64,000 nucleotides of DNA from Microbacterium arabinogalactanolyticum. GTDB lineage: Bacteria; Actinomycetota; Actinomycetes; Actinomycetales; Microbacteriaceae. Positions 43,932-54,625 of this stretch are shown one piece after another. The position numbers were made by a program, and so were the translations under genes. Numbering within the stretch: position 1 is the stretch's first letter; every line of letters begins with the position of its first letter. The DNA is taken from positions 248,001 to 312,000 of the forward strand of contig NZ_BRZC01000007.1 in assembly GCF_030268005.1 (NCBI RefSeq), in the 5' to 3' direction. A model generated the notes under the pieces. It saw nothing but the letters and a program-made list of their open reading frames with translations. It was not told the DNA's origin and made no database searches.

Positions 43932-44525
43932 ATGAGCAGAGTCATCACCGCACTGTCCGTCTCCGCCGACGGGTTCATCACGGGTCGTGATCCTCGCCCG
44001 GGACACGGGCTCGGCGACGGCGGCGTCCTCTTCGACTGGTACACCAGCGGTGACGTGGCGAGCGGACTGTTCCCCGGCTTCACCCTGACCGCTGCCAGCG
44101 CTCCCTTCTTCGACGCGGTCGGCGGCCGGGTCGGCGCCAGCCTGGCCGGGCACACGACCTATTCGGACTCCGAGGACTTCGCAGGTGGCGCACCGCATCC
44201 CACCGCGCCGCTCGTCGTGCTGAGTCACCACGACCTCGCCCCCGCCTCGGAGCGTCAGCACATCGTCACCACCGGACTGGCCGATGCTGTAAGCCTCGCG
44301 AAGCGTCTCGCAGGAGACAAGGACGTGGCGCTCATGGGCGGCGTCATCACCACGGAGGCGCTGAAGGCGGGCCTGGTGGACGAGCTGGTGCTCCACGTGG
44401 TTCCGGTGCTGCTGGGCTCCGGGCGGCGCTACTTCCACGAGCTTCCCGAGCACATCGGCCTGGACATCGTCGAGGTCGTGCCCGCCCCCGATGTCACCCA
44501 CATCCACTACGAGGTCCGCCGATGA
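43932..44525 (+). CDS. Dihydrofolate-reductase-like (RibD_C) protein
   Basis: 197 residues with the RibD C-terminal fold: SRVITALSVSADGFITG at the start, LMGGVITTEALKAGLVDELVLHVVPVLLGSGRRYF near the end. These NADPH-dependent reductases act on diverse small substrates. It overlaps the epimerase-like gene by four bases. AGAGGGAAGC precedes the ATG; a TAGATT box lies at about 43842-43847. Confidence 0.85.
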   Translation: MSRVITALSVSADGFITGRDPRPGHGLGDGGVLFDWYTSGDVASGLFPGFTLTAASAPFFDAVGGRVGASLAGHTTYSDSEDFAGGAPHPTAPLVVLSHHDLAPASERQHIVTTGLADAVSLAKRLAGDKDVALMGGVITTEALKAGLVDELVLHVVPVLLGSGRRYFHELPEHIGLDIVEVVPAPDVTHIHYEVRR

Positions 44526-45439
44526 TCCTCGTCACCGGCGGTCTGGGGGCGATCGGGGCGCACACCGCGCTGGCCCTGGTCGAGTCCGGCGCGGACGTCG
44601 TCGTGACCAGTCATCACAGGACGGACGTTCCGTCCTTCCTGGCAGGCCGCGTGACCGTCGAGGTCCTCGACGTCACCGACCGCGAGGCCTTCCTTGCGCT
44701 CGGGCACCGGCACTCCATCACCGACATCGTGCATCTGGCGGGAAGCATCCCGGGAGCCGACACCGTGGACTTCTTCCGGCACGACCTGACGGGACTGCTC
44801 AATGCTCTGGACGCGGCCCTGGCCTGGAACGTGCGCAGATTCGCCGTCGCCAGCAGCATCGGCGTCTACATCGGACAGGAGGAGAGGCCGTGGCACGAGG
44901 AACTCGCCCTCCCCGCCGTCGAGGTGCCGCTGTCGATCATCGCCTTCAAGAAGGCGGTGGAGCCGATCGTCACCGATGCCCTGCACGGCAGCGGCATCCA
45001 GCCGGTGATCCTGCGGATCGGCAGCACCTGGGGCCCGCTGATGGATCCCGAGACCCCGTTCAGCGCCGTCCCGCCGATCGTGGGCGCCGTGCAGCGCGGG
45101 GAGGAGCCCGCACCCCTGGACGCCGACGGCGGCGGCGACTTCGGGTACGCCCCCGACGTGGGCCGCGCGATCGCCCTGCTGATGACGACGGAGACGCTCG
45201 ACCACACCATCTACAACGTCTCGAGCGGATCGACGTTCACGAACCGCGAGCTCGCCGATGCGATCGCTCACGCGCTGCCCGGTTCGCGTCCGCGCCTGAC
45301 CGGAGGCGGGGACGGCACCCCGCAGCATCCGTATCTCGACATCTCGCGGCTGAGCACGACCACGGGCTTCGTCCCGGAGTTCGACGTCGGGAAGGCCGTG
45401 GCCCACTATGTCGCGTGGCGGCGGGAGAACCCGCGGTGA
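44522..45439 (+). CDS. NAD-dependent epimerase/dehydratase-family protein, catalytic Tyr replaced
   Basis: 305 residues, extended short-chain dehydrogenase fold: nucleotide motif TGGLGAIG, DVTDREAF, the Ser pair in FAVASSIGVY and the downstream PVILRIGSTWGP. The catalytic YxxxK is altered: Ile139 replaces Tyr and Lys143 remains (SIIAFKKAVE). It may bind NAD(P) and a sugar nucleotide or terpenoid without normal catalysis. Coupled to the RibD_C-like gene. Confidence 0.85.
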   Translation: MILVTGGLGAIGAHTALALVESGADVVVTSHHRTDVPSFLAGRVTVEVLDVTDREAFLALGHRHSITDIVHLAGSIPGADTVDFFRHDLTGLLNALDAALAWNVRRFAVASSIGVYIGQEERPWHEELALPAVEVPLSIIAFKKAVEPIVTDALHGSGIQPVILRIGSTWGPLMDPETPFSAVPPIVGAVQRGEEPAPLDADGGGDFGYAPDVGRAIALLMTTETLDHTIYNVSSGSTFTNRELADAIAHALPGSRPRLTGGGDGTPQHPYLDISRLSTTTGFVPEFDVGKAVAHYVAWRRENPR

Positions 45440-45495
45440 CTCTCGCCGCATGTCACGCGGAGCGCCTCGGCCTCGGCTGATCGACGACGATCACG

Positions 45496-45526
45496 GCCGC
45501 CGGAGGGACCGCGCCCCTCCGGCGGC
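45496..45526. terminator. Bidirectional terminator
   Basis: Perfect 11-bp stem (GCCGCCGGAGG and complement), 9-base loop, between convergent genes. Confidence 0.8.
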
Positions 45527-45532
45527 TCGAGG

Positions 45533-46174
45533 TCAGTAGCCGACCGTGAAGCGCTCGCGGCGGTGCTTCGGGTTCTCGATCTCGTCGAAGAACGCGACCG
45601 CGAAGTCGGCGCCCGAGATGGTCGAGTTGCCGTCGGCGTCACGCACGATCACGTCGCCGCCGTCGCGGTAGTCGCCCGTGCGAACGCCCTCGGCCCACGG
45701 GCCGAAGACCTCCGCCGGGTGCACGAAGAACCAGTCCACGCCCTGACCGGACTCCTGCAGCAGCTCGAGCGAGTCGATGCCGACCTGCGCCTCGTGCTTG
45801 TACTCCTCCGGGAAGCCCTGATCGAACAGCCGCGGGCCGCCGGGTGCGACCAGGCTGCCGCCCGCGCCGCCGACGACGCCGAGGCGGGTCGACGTGCCGT
45901 TCAGCTTCGCGATCAGCGCGCTCAGCGCGTCGATCGCCTTGTCCGCCATGTCGCCGCGGGGCGAGATCGTCGAGATCACGGCATCCGCACCGTCGAGCAC
46001 GTCACCGAGGCCGGCGACGTCGAGTGCCGAACCCTGCACGTAGGTCGCACCCTCGATCGGGTCGGAGGGCGCCTTGCGGGCGACAGCGACCACGTCGTGG
46101 CCCCGGCTCACCCCCTCACGGACGAAGTGCGCTCCGGCGTAGCCGGTTCCTCCGATGACGACGATACGAGCCAT
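45533..46174 (-). CDS. NAD(P)-binding oxidoreductase
   Basis: 213 residues with N-terminal VVIGGTGYAGAHFVREGVSRGHDVVAVAR, a Rossmann GxxGxxG motif followed by a basic residue preferring NADP, then DGADAVISTISPRG and GVVGGAGGSLV. It matches the atypical SDR group with no YxxxK active site, related to NmrA-like and flavin reductase proteins. Substrate unknown. It stands alone between terminator and rlmB. Confidence 0.87.
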   Translation of the reverse strand: MARIVVIGGTGYAGAHFVREGVSRGHDVVAVARKAPSDPIEGATYVQGSALDVAGLGDVLDGADAVISTISPRGDMADKAIDALSALIAKLNGTSTRLGVVGGAGGSLVAPGGPRLFDQGFPEEYKHEAQVGIDSLELLQESGQGVDWFFVHPAEVFGPWAEGVRTGDYRDGGDVIVRDADGNSTISGADFAVAFFDEIENPKHRRERFTVGY

Positions 46175-46231
46175 GTGCGTTCCTTCCGCTGACGAATGAG
46201 TCCGTCAGGGTCAAGGCGCCGGCCTCCCGTG

Positions 46232-47233
46232 CTATTCCCGTCCGCCGCGAACCGTCGACACCTGGTACAGCGCGACGGATGCCGCGATGCCGGCGTTGAG
46301 AGATTCGGTGGCCGCCGAGATCGGGATCGACACGATCTGATCGCAGGTCTCGGCGACGAGCCGCGAGAGGCCCTTCCCCTCGGACCCGATCACGATCACC
46401 ACGGGACGGTCGGCCAGCTCGAGCTGCGGGAGCATGACGTCGCCGTCGCCGTCCATGCCCAGCACGAACACGCCCTGCTTCTTGAACTCCTTCAGCATGG
46501 AGGTCAGGTTCGACGCCAGCGCGACGGGCAGGCGGGCTGCAGCCCCGGCGCTCGTCTTCCAGGCGGCGGAGTTGACGCTCGCCGAGCGGCGCTGCGGCAG
46601 GATGACGCCGTGCCCGCCGAAGGCAGCCGTGGAGCGGATGATGGCTCCCAGGTTGCGGGGGTCGGTGATGCCGTCGAGCGCCACGAACAGCGGCGTCTGG
46701 CCGCGGTCGATGACCTGCTCCAGCAGATCCTGAGGGTGCGCGTATTCGTACGGCGGCACCTTGAGCGCCACGCCCTGGTGCACGCCGTCGAAGCCGGCCA
46801 TCCGGTCGAGCTCCTGCCGGGTCACCTCGAGCACCGGGATCTCGCGGTGCCGCGTGATCGCCAGCATCTCCTTCACGCGGTCGTCCATCTCCACGCGCTG
46901 GGCGATGTAGAACGCCGTGGCGGGGATCTTGGTGCGCAGTGCCTCGAGCACCGAGTTGCGCCCGGTGACGGTCTCGGTGTCGTCTGCGGGCTTCGACCCG
47001 CGCGACTGACGGTTCAGATTGGGCTGCGGCTTCTGGCCCGGCTTGCCCTTGCCGCCGGCCGCGGCGTAGCGCTCCGCGGCGGCCTTGCGCTTGCCGGCGA
47101 CGTGCCAGCTGCGGTCCTCCGCCTTGGGCGTGGGTCCGCGGCCCTCCAGGGCTTTGCGGCCCAGACCGCCGGTGCCCTTGGAGGCGCCCTTCTTCTTGCT
47201 GTTGCCCGCTCCGGGGCGGCCAGGCTTAGCCAT
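46232..47233 (-). CDS. rlmB: 23S rRNA (guanosine-2251-2'-O)-methyltransferase
   Basis: 333 residues. A basic, lysine-rich N-terminal extension of about 90 residues precedes the substrate-binding domain ([12 protein letters not shown]) and the SpoU trefoil-knot domain with motifs [31 protein letters not shown] and [22 protein letters not shown] that bind SAM and dimerise. It methylates ribose of G2251 in 23S rRNA. ATG 47233 lies inside the last codons of cysS (8-base overlap). Confidence 0.93.
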   Translation of the reverse strand: MAKPGRPGAGNSKKKGASKGTGGLGRKALEGRGPTPKAEDRSWHVAGKRKAAAERYAAAGGKGKPGQKPQPNLNRQSRGSKPADDTETVTGRNSVLEALRTKIPATAFYIAQRVEMDDRVKEMLAITRHREIPVLEVTRQELDRMAGFDGVHQGVALKVPPYEYAHPQDLLEQVIDRGQTPLFVALDGITDPRNLGAIIRSTAAFGGHGVILPQRRSASVNSAAWKTSAGAAARLPVALASNLTSMLKEFKKQGVFVLGMDGDGDVMLPQLELADRPVVIVIGSEGKGLSRLVAETCDQIVSIPISAATESLNAGIAASVALYQVSTVRGGRE

Positions 47234-48635
47234 CGATACTCCAATGTGTTCCGTCCGGAGTGTCCTCCAGAGTGATTCCTGCCGCGCCGATCGCATCGCG
47301 GATGCGATCGGCCGCGGCCCAGTCCTTGTCGGCGCGCGCCTGCGCACGCTGCGCGATCATCGTCTGCACGAGCGTGTCCAGAGCGGATCCCGCAGCATCC
47401 GAGCCCCCTGTCCCCCGCTCGCTCGACAGAGGGTCGATGCCCAGAACGTGGGTCATCGCCTTCACAGCCTGGAGCGCAGTGCGCACTCCCTCGGCATCGC
47501 CCTTGTCCAGCGCCGCGTTGCCGGAGCGCACGGTCTCGTGCAGGACGGCCAGCGCCTGCGGCACGCCCAGATCGTCGTCCATCGCGGCACTGAACGCCTG
47601 CGGGAGCGACTGCTGCGCCATCCAGCCGACGCCGCCGGTGACCCGGGCGGCGCGCTCGATGAACCCGCGGATGCGTCCGAGCGCCGCCTCGGCCTCGGAC
47701 AGAGTCGACTCCGTGAGGTCCAGGCTCGACCGGTAGTGCGCGGCCGCGAGGGCGTAGCGCGCCACGATCGGATCGACGCCGTCGAGGAAGTCCTTCGCGA
47801 GCGTGAAGTTGCCGAGCGACTTCGACATCTTCTGCCCGCCCACGGTCACCAGGCCGTTGTGCACCCAGTAGCGCGCGAAGCCGTCGCCGGCTGCGGTGGA
47901 CTGCGCGAGCTCGTTCTCGTGGTGCGGGAAGCGCAGGTCGAGGCCGCCGCCGTGGATGTCGAACTCGGCGCCCAGATAGCGCTTCGACATGGCGGAGCAC
48001 TCGATGTGCCACCCCGGGCGCCCGGCTCCCCAGGGCGAGGCCCACACGGCATCCGCCTGCTCCTCGGGCTTCGCACCCTTCCAGAGGGCGAAGTCCTGAG
48101 GGTTGCGCTTGCCGCGCGGGTCGGCGTCGGCCGCGGCCTCCATCGCGTCGACGGACTGCCGCGTGAGCTCGCCGTATGCCGGCCAGGAGCGCACGTCGAA
48201 GTAGACGTCGCCGGAGCCGTCGGCGGCGGGATAGGCGTGGCCGCGCTCGATGAGCGCGGCGATCAGGTCGTGCATCTGCGGGATGAAGCCCGTGGCACGC
48301 GGCTCGTAGGTCGGCGGAAGGATGCCGACGGCGGCATACGCCTCGGTGAACTCCTTCTCCATCCGGTAGGCGAGCGCCCACCAGGGCTCGGCCTCGGTGG
48401 CGTTCGCCAGGATCTTGTCATCGATGTCGGTGACGTTGCGCACGAAGGTCACGCGCCCGAAGCGGAGCTCGAGCCAGCGGCGCAGGATGTCGAAGCTCAG
48501 CGCCGCGCGGACATGCCCGATGTGGGGCCCCGACTGGACGGTCGGCCCGCACACGTACATCGTCACGTTCGAGGAGTCGAGCGGAACGAAGTCGCGCAGT
48601 TCCTGCGCGCGGGTGTCGTAGAGGCGGATCGTCAC
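47226..48635 (-). CDS. cysS: Cysteinyl-tRNA synthetase
   Basis: 469 residues, class I synthetase. [17 protein letters not shown] holds a zinc-ligand Cys and the HIGH motif; WHIECSAMS and HHENELAQS supply further zinc ligands; [11 protein letters not shown] is the KMSKS loop. Charges tRNA-Cys. Its place between rlmB and ispDF is the usual actinobacterial order. Confidence 0.96.
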   Translation of the reverse strand: MTIRLYDTRAQELRDFVPLDSSNVTMYVCGPTVQSGPHIGHVRAALSFDILRRWLELRFGRVTFVRNVTDIDDKILANATEAEPWWALAYRMEKEFTEAYAAVGILPPTYEPRATGFIPQMHDLIAALIERGHAYPAADGSGDVYFDVRSWPAYGELTRQSVDAMEAAADADPRGKRNPQDFALWKGAKPEEQADAVWASPWGAGRPGWHIECSAMSKRYLGAEFDIHGGGLDLRFPHHENELAQSTAAGDGFARYWVHNGLVTVGGQKMSKSLGNFTLAKDFLDGVDPIVARYALAAAHYRSSLDLTESTLSEAEAALGRIRGFIERAARVTGGVGWMAQQSLPQAFSAAMDDDLGVPQALAVLHETVRSGNAALDKGDAEGVRTALQAVKAMTHVLGIDPLSSERGTGGSDAAGSALDTLVQTMIAQRAQARADKDWAAADRIRDAIGAAGITLEDTPDGTHWSIDG

Positions 48636-48689
48636 CGCACAAGACTACCGGGGCCGTGGTCCACGCACCTGGGCGTTGCGGGATTTCGC

Positions 48690-49199
48690 TCAGCGACCCC
48701 GCAGCGCGTAGGTGACGACGTTCACCCTGCCCCGGAAGGCCGTGGTCCGTCCGGCTTCGGCATATCTGTCGTCTCCGTCGATGAACGCGAGCACGGCCGC
48801 GTGATCCTGCATCCGGGGGTGGAGGTCCTGCAGCACGCCGCCGTCCTCGGCCCGGAGCCGGATGCTGCCGACGCGAGGCTCGTTCACCGTGTATCCGACG
48901 ATGTCCCTGCGTCGCAGATGCTTCTCGCTTCGGCCGATCCTCACGTTCAGCGTCTCGGCGTCCTGGCGCAGCCGCACCTTCTGCGTCGCCAGTGCTCCGA
49001 GGGCGATCAGCGGCACGAAGACGAGCGCCCCGACGATCATGCCCGTGGCCTTCGCTCCCGCGCCGGCGGCAGTGCCGTTCACGATCTCGGCCAGCGCATC
49101 GAAGTTCACGATCATGGCCGTCAGCACGACGACGAGGTACACGAACCCGAACACCAGGATCAGTGTGCGCCGGGGCTGGCGGAAGGTGAGCTCGTTCAT
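48690..49199 (-). CDS. Membrane protein with PH-like cytosolic domain
   Basis: 169 residues: two membrane helices ([20 protein letters not shown] and [19 protein letters not shown]) and a C-terminal beta-rich domain ([32 protein letters not shown]) of bacterial PH-like type. The ATG overlaps the ispDF stop by four bases. No function is known. Confidence 0.72.
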   Translation of the reverse strand: MNELTFRQPRRTLILVFGFVYLVVVLTAMIVNFDALAEIVNGTAAGAGAKATGMIVGALVFVPLIALGALATQKVRLRQDAETLNVRIGRSEKHLRRRDIVGYTVNEPRVGSIRLRAEDGGVLQDLHPRMQDHAAVLAFIDGDDRYAEAGRTTAFRGRVNVVTYALRGR

Positions 49200-50407
49200 C
49201 CGGTGGCCCCTCGGGGCAGCACCAGCGCGACGGCGGTGACCGAGATGCCCTCGCCACGGCCGGGGAAGCCGAGGCCGTCGGTGGTCGTCGCGGACACCGA
49301 GACGGATGCTCCGCCCAGGGCCTGCGAGAGCGCGGCCTCCGCCTCGGCTCGACGGGCGCTGAAGCGCGGGCGGTTGCCCTGGAACTGCACCGAGACGTTG
49401 CCGATCGCGAACCCCGCCTCCTCGAGCATCCGCGCGGTGCGCGCCAGGAAGACGTCGGCGTGCGCACCCGCGTACTCCGGATGCGCGGTGCCGAAGTGCT
49501 CGCCGATGTCACCGAGTCCGGCGGCGCCCAGCAGTGCATCGACCATGGCGTGCGCGACCGCGTCGCCGTCGGAGTGCCCGGACAGCGGCTGCTCATCGGG
49601 CCATTCCAGGCCCGCGAGCCAGAGGTTCCCCTCGCCGCCGAACGCGTGCACATCCGTGCCCACGCCGATGCGCGGCCCCTGCGGGAGCGGGAACCCGGGC
49701 TGCGCCGGATGCAGCAGCATCCGCGCACGCTCCAGGTCGGCGGGTGTGGTGATCTTGAACGCGCGCTCGTCGCCGGCGATGCGGCGCACCGCGCCGCCCG
49801 CCGCGGCGAACAGGGCCGCGTCGTCGGTGTGCTCCTCCCCCGTCTCGAGTGCCCGGGCGTATGCGGCCTCGAGCGGCCCTCGCGGGAATCCCTGCGGCGT
49901 CTGCGCCGCGGCCAGGACCGACCGGTCGACGGCCTCGACCACGGCGTCCCCTTCGACGCGCTTCAGGGTGTCGATCACCGCGAGGGCGGGGATCACGCCG
50001 GCATCCGCGGTCACGGCGGCCGCGACCGCATCGATCTGCGCGGAGGGCGTCAGGGCGCGGGCGGCGTCGTGCACGAGCACGACCTCGATCCCGTCCCCGA
50101 GGGCGGCAAGGCCTGCCGTCACCGACTGCTGCCGTGTCTCGCCGCCGACGACGACCGTGGCCCGCCAGTCGTGCTCGCTGTTGAGATCCTCGAGCTCGTC
50201 CGCCGCTGCCTGCTCGTGCCCGGGTGGCGCGACGAGGATCACGTGCATCGGCTGCGCGGCGAACACGCCCTCGAGCGCGTGCCTCAGCACGGTGCGACCG
50301 TCGATGTCGACGAGCGCCTTCGGCACGCCGGCGCCGAGGCGCGTGCCGGAACCGGCGGCGACGATGATGATCGCCGTCGTGGGGGCCGAGTACGGAGTCA
50401 CGCTCAC
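49196..50407 (-). CDS. ispDF: Bifunctional IspD/IspF enzyme
   Basis: 403 residues. Residues 1-235 are IspD (2-C-methyl-D-erythritol 4-phosphate cytidylyltransferase: [34 protein letters not shown]). Residues about 243-403 are IspF (2,4-cyclodiphosphate synthase: [11 protein letters not shown] with metal Asp and His, [27 protein letters not shown]). Both act in the MEP route to isoprenoids. The two genes are separate in mycobacteria and fused here. GTG start at 50407. Confidence 0.95.
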   Translation of the reverse strand: MSVTPYSAPTTAIIIVAAGSGTRLGAGVPKALVDIDGRTVLRHALEGVFAAQPMHVILVAPPGHEQAAADELEDLNSEHDWRATVVVGGETRQQSVTAGLAALGDGIEVVLVHDAARALTPSAQIDAVAAAVTADAGVIPALAVIDTLKRVEGDAVVEAVDRSVLAAAQTPQGFPRGPLEAAYARALETGEEHTDDAALFAAAGGAVRRIAGDERAFKITTPADLERARMLLHPAQPGFPLPQGPRIGVGTDVHAFGGEGNLWLAGLEWPDEQPLSGHSDGDAVAHAMVDALLGAAGLGDIGEHFGTAHPEYAGAHADVFLARTARMLEEAGFAIGNVSVQFQGNRPRFSARRAEAEAALSQALGGASVSVSATTTDGLGFPGRGEGISVTAVALVLPRGATG

Positions 50408-50438
50408 ACGCTACCGCGCGGCCGCCGGCGTCCGAGAA

Positions 50439-50478
50439 CACGAGGAGGGCGGATGCCGCAGCATCCGCCCTCCTCGTG
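50439..50478. terminator. Terminator between carD and ispDF with GGCGGATGC core
   Basis: Perfect 18-bp stem (CACGAGGAGGGCGGATGC and complement), loop CGCA. It lies downstream of carD on the minus strand and separates it from ispDF. Confidence 0.85.
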
Positions 50479-50495
50479 GAATCAGTCGATCGCGC

Positions 50496-50978
50496 TCAGG
50501 ACGCGAGCACCTCGTCGAGCAGGCCGCCGGCCTTGTCCTCGTCGATCTTCTCGGCGAGAGCCAGCTCCGAGACGAGGATCTGACGGGCCTTGGCCAGCAT
50601 CCGCTTCTCACCTGCGGACAGGCCGCGGTCCTGGTCACGGCGCCACAGGTCGCGGACGACCTCACTCACCTTGATGACGTCGCCCGACGCGAGCTTCTCG
50701 AGGTTCGCCTTGTAGCGACGCGACCAGTTGGTCGGCTCCTCAGTGAACGGCGCGCGCAGCACCTCGAAGACGTGGTCCAGACCCTCCTGGCCGATCACGT
50801 CGCGGACGCCGACCAGGTCGACGTTCTCAGCGGGCACCTCGATGATGAGATCCCCCTGCGTGACGTTCAGCTTCAGGTACTTCTTCGTCTCCCCCTTGAT
50901 CACCCGGTCCTTGACCTCGATGATCGTCGCAGCCCCGTGGTGCGGATAGACGACGGTTTCGCCAACCTCAAAAAGCAT
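50496..50978 (-). CDS. carD: CarD-family RNA polymerase-binding regulator
   Basis: 160 residues. The N-terminal Tudor-like RNAP-interacting domain ([46 protein letters not shown]) is followed by the helical DNA-binding part with the conserved Trp in [13 protein letters not shown]. CarD stabilises open promoter complexes, especially at rRNA promoters, and is essential in mycobacteria. ATG 50978 is set by the family N-terminus, with GAAAGGA upstream. Confidence 0.96.
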   Translation of the reverse strand: MLFEVGETVVYPHHGAATIIEVKDRVIKGETKKYLKLNVTQGDLIIEVPAENVDLVGVRDVIGQEGLDHVFEVLRAPFTEEPTNWSRRYKANLEKLASGDVIKVSEVVRDLWRRDQDRGLSAGEKRMLAKARQILVSELALAEKIDEDKAGGLLDEVLAS

Positions 50979-51132
50979 AAAAACGTGTCCTTTCGGCAAT
51001 CTCCAGGATACCACAGCCGTTATGTACTAAGGTTCGCGCCGGTGGACGTCGTCCGGCGTTCGGCCGGTCCCGGAGAACGGGCGCGAACCCACTAGACTGA
51101 GGCAGGACACCCGTCGCATCTCAGGAGGATCC

Positions 51133-51675
51133 GTGAACTCGCGCTCTGCTGCGTCCCTCGCTCCGCGCCTCATCGCCGCCGCCGCGCTCGGCGTGACGAT
51201 CGCACTCGGCGCCACCGGCTGCACGTTCATGACCCCGCAGAACACGGTGGACATCAAGAACATCTCGGACGGTGTGGACGTCTCGTCGACCGGCGGCCCG
51301 GTCGTCGTGCGCAACGCCCTCATCGTCGCCGACGAGGACGGCTCCGCCGGGAACCTCGTGGCCGTGCTGGTCAACGACAGCGAAGAGAGCGCCACCCTCA
51401 CGATCGACGTGGACGGCAAGCAGCAGGAGGTGCGCGTGCCGGCCGGCGAGCACGTGAGCCTGGGCGCCGACGAGGACCCGTTGCTCTTCGAGAACCTGGA
51501 TGTGAAGCCGGGCGCCACCGTCGAGGTGCTGTTCCGCTCCGGCGACGACGACGCCGAGCCCACCCAGGTGCCCGTGCTCGACGGCACCCTCCCCTACCTC
51601 AAGGATCTCGTCCCCTCGCCGAAGCCGACGGTCGAGCCCGCGACCCCGACGCCGACGGGAACGCCCGCGTCCTGA
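51133..51675 (+). CDS. Lipoprotein of unknown function
   Basis: 180 residues from GTG 51133, which has AGGAGG at good distance. Signal peptide with lipobox ATGC (Cys30), then a beta-sandwich-like domain (VVVRNALIVADEDGSAGNLVAVLVN, GKQQEVRVPAGEHVSLGADE) and a Pro/Thr tail. A lipoprotein next to carD is common in the Actinobacteria; the role is unknown. Confidence 0.82.
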   Translation: MNSRSAASLAPRLIAAAALGVTIALGATGCTFMTPQNTVDIKNISDGVDVSSTGGPVVVRNALIVADEDGSAGNLVAVLVNDSEESATLTIDVDGKQQEVRVPAGEHVSLGADEDPLLFENLDVKPGATVEVLFRSGDDDAEPTQVPVLDGTLPYLKDLVPSPKPTVEPATPTPTGTPAS

Positions 51676-51687
51676 CATCCGTCTGCA

Positions 51688-51729
51688 TGCAGAAGAGGCC
51701 GGTCCCCGCAGGGACCGGCCTCTTCTGCA
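51688..51729. terminator. Bidirectional terminator
   Basis: A perfect 19-bp stem (TGCAGAAGAGGCCGGTCCC and complement) with a 4-base loop CGCA between the lipoprotein gene and the convergent regX3. Confidence 0.9.
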
Positions 51730-51741
51730 TTTCCTGCCCGC

Positions 51742-52421
<680 letters not shown>

Positions 52422-52425
<4 letters not shown>

Positions 52426-53663
52426 GCGTTCTCTCCGTTCCGGGCGGCGCCGATCGAACCGTGATCAGTGCGGGCGCGCTTGGCGGTCTTCTTCTTGTGC
52501 TTCTTCTTGGACTTCTTCGAGGCGCCTGCCCCGTCGGCTCCCGGCGCATCGATGCGCGGCAGCCGCATGGTGAAGGTCGATCCCTTGCCCGCGCGCGACC
52601 AGACGCGCACCTCGCCGCCGTGGCGCTGGGTCGCGTGCTTGACGATCGACAGGCCGAGCCCCGTTCCGCCCGTCCGGCGGGAGCGCGCGTCGTCGGCGCG
52701 GTAGAAGCGCTCGAAGATGCGCTCCCGATCCGCTTCCGAGATGCCGATGCCCTGATCGGTCACCGCGATCTCGACGAGGTCGCCGTCGACCCGGATGCCG
52801 ATCCCGACGCGCGACCCGTGGGGCGAGTACTGGATGGCGTTGGCGAGCAGGTTCCCGACGGCTTCGACGAGCACCTGCGCATCGCCGCGCACCCAGGCGC
52901 CGTGGTCGCCGCCGCGGGTCAGCTCGACCCCGGCGGAGTCGGCCTGCACCGCGTGCGCCTCGATCGAGGCGTGCACGACCTCATCGATGGAGACGGGCTC
53001 CACCTGGGCGAGGCTCTCGGCCGCCTGCAGCCGCGACAGGCTCATGATCCGGCCGGTGAGCTGGCCGAGACGACCTGCCTCGGCCATGATGCGCGAGGCG
53101 AAGATGCGCACCTGATCGGGGTCGTCGGCGGCGGATTCGATGGCTTCGGCGAGAAGACTGACCGAGGCGACCGGCGTCTTCAGCTCATGGCTGGTGTTGG
53201 AGACGAAGTCGGTGCGCATCTGATCCAGGCGCTCCCGCTCGGTGACGTCGCGCACGATCAGCAGGGTCAGACGCGGACCGACAACGCTCGCCCGCGCGGA
53301 CACCAGGCGCGGGTCCAGCACGTTCCCGGCGGTGATCCGCAGCGTCTCGGTGCCGCTGATGCCCGAGCTGCGCACATCCCGCACCAGCCGTCGCAGCTCG
53401 CCGTTCTCCAGCACAGCTCCGGGCCGGATGTCGAAGCGCGCCGCCGCGCGGGAGGTCGCGACGACCAGTCCGGACGGATCCAGCACGCATGCGGCGTCGT
53501 CCATTCCCGCGAGCACCTCGGTGATCCCCGCCGGGATCGACTGCGACGTGTCCTGGATCGCCTGCATCCGCATGCGGTACGCCCAGGTCACCAGCAGCAC
53601 GACACCGGCGCCGATGACGATGCCGATGACGAGCGCGAACAGCGCGAGCTGGGGCGAGGGCAT
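52422..53663 (-). CDS. senX3: Sensor histidine kinase SenX3
   Basis: 413 residues. One N-terminal membrane helix (residues 5-27), a PAS-like domain (about 45-140), phospho-acceptor His159 in DFVSNTSHELKTPVASVSLL, then AVGNLLANAIQYSPHGS, DQGIGISEADRERIFERFYR and GGTGLGLSIVKH. The C-terminus has a lysine-rich tail (SKKSKKKHKKKTAK). It overlaps regX3 by four bases. It reports on the phosphate transporter through PhoU. Confidence 0.93.
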
Positions 53664-53755
53664 GGTTCCAGAGTAGGGGCAGCACCCCCGTCCTTCCGCC
53701 GTTCAGACCGCCGTCACGGGCCGGGCGAGGCAGTGTTCGCGATCACGACACCATT

Positions 53756-53763
53756 CGTTAACC
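53756..53763 (+). promoter_or_regulatory. Candidate phosphate-regulation half site before phoU
   Basis: CGTTAACC in the senX3/phoU gap; the same octamer occurs at 63667-63674 before pstS next to clear GTTCACC repeats. The gap 53664-53848 holds no gene and must contain promoters for both directions. Confidence 0.4.
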
Positions 53764-53848
53764 TTCGATGGGGATGATCGACCCGGTTCGCGTGTGCGCG
53801 TGCCCGCTCGGCATCCGTGCCGACCCCACGACGAAAGGTTGCGCCAAC

Positions 53849-54565
53849 ATGCGCGAAGTCTTCCACCAGTCCCTCGAGGAGCTCCAGTCCCGGCTGGCCG
53901 AGATCGCCGATCTCGTCACGGTGGCCATCGAGAAGGCCACCACCGCCTTCGCCGAGAGCGACGTCGCGCTGGCCGAGGAGGTCATCGCCGACGACGCGAA
54001 GATCGATGACCTCGCCGTCGCACTCGACGAGCAGGCCATCGAGATCCTCGCCCGCCAGCAGCCGGTCGCCCGCGACCTGCGCATCGTCATCACGGCGCTG
54101 CGCGTCAGCGCATCGCTGGAGCGCATGGGCGACATGGCCGAGCACATCGCGCAGCTCGCCCGGCTGCGCTTCCCGGAGCGCGCGATCCCGAAGGGCCTGA
54201 AGGGCACGTTCCGCCGCATGGGCGAGCTGGACGTCGAGATCTCCCGCACCCTCGCGGAGCTGCTCCGCACGCAGGACCTGCGCTTCGCGGATGCCATCCG
54301 CAACGCCGACGACGACGTGGACGAGCTGCACGCCAGCGTGTTCGAGAAGGTGCTCAGCGACAACTGGAAGGGCGAGGCGACCGCCACCGTCGACGCCACG
54401 CTCGCCAGCCGCTACCACGAGCGCTTCGCCGACCACGCCGTCGCCGTCGCGAAGAAGGTCGTGTACCTCGCCACCGGCGACTGGGCCGTGGACGAGCAGG
54501 ACATCGCCCTGGCCGCTGAGGCGCAGTCCTCGGCATCCGACGCTCCGGAGTCCCCGGCGAACTGA
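53849..54565 (+). CDS. phoU: Phosphate-signalling protein PhoU
   Basis: 238 residues, two homologous three-helix PhoU domains with the metal-binding acidic/hydrophobic pattern (ADDAKIDDLAVALDEQAIEIL, VARDLRIVITALRVSASLERMGDMAEHI; then DDDVDELHASVFEKVL, YHERFADHAVAVAKKVVYLATGD). PhoU connects the Pst transporter with the SenX3-type kinase and represses when phosphate is plentiful. ATG 53849 is used since the conserved chain begins there. Confidence 0.95.
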   Translation: MREVFHQSLEELQSRLAEIADLVTVAIEKATTAFAESDVALAEEVIADDAKIDDLAVALDEQAIEILARQQPVARDLRIVITALRVSASLERMGDMAEHIAQLARLRFPERAIPKGLKGTFRRMGELDVEISRTLAELLRTQDLRFADAIRNADDDVDELHASVFEKVLSDNWKGEATATVDATLASRYHERFADHAVAVAKKVVYLATGDWAVDEQDIALAAEAQSSASDAPESPAN

Positions 54566-54575
54566 CCATCGAGAC

Positions 54576-54616
54576 CGAAGAAGGGCGGATGCTGCATCAG
54601 CATCCGCCCTTCTTCG
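54576..54616. terminator. Bidirectional terminator with GGCGGATGC core
   Basis: Perfect 19-bp stem (CGAAGAAGGGCGGATGCTG and complement), 3-base loop, between phoU and convergent gpmA. Its core matches that of the terminator at 50439-50478. Confidence 0.88.
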
Positions 54617-54625
54617 TCTGTCGCG

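Noticed and set aside
47085..51095. 1336-codon open frame on the plus strand
   Set aside because: It crosses rlmB, cysS, ispDF and carD in antisense, which all have firm family motifs; no start signal.
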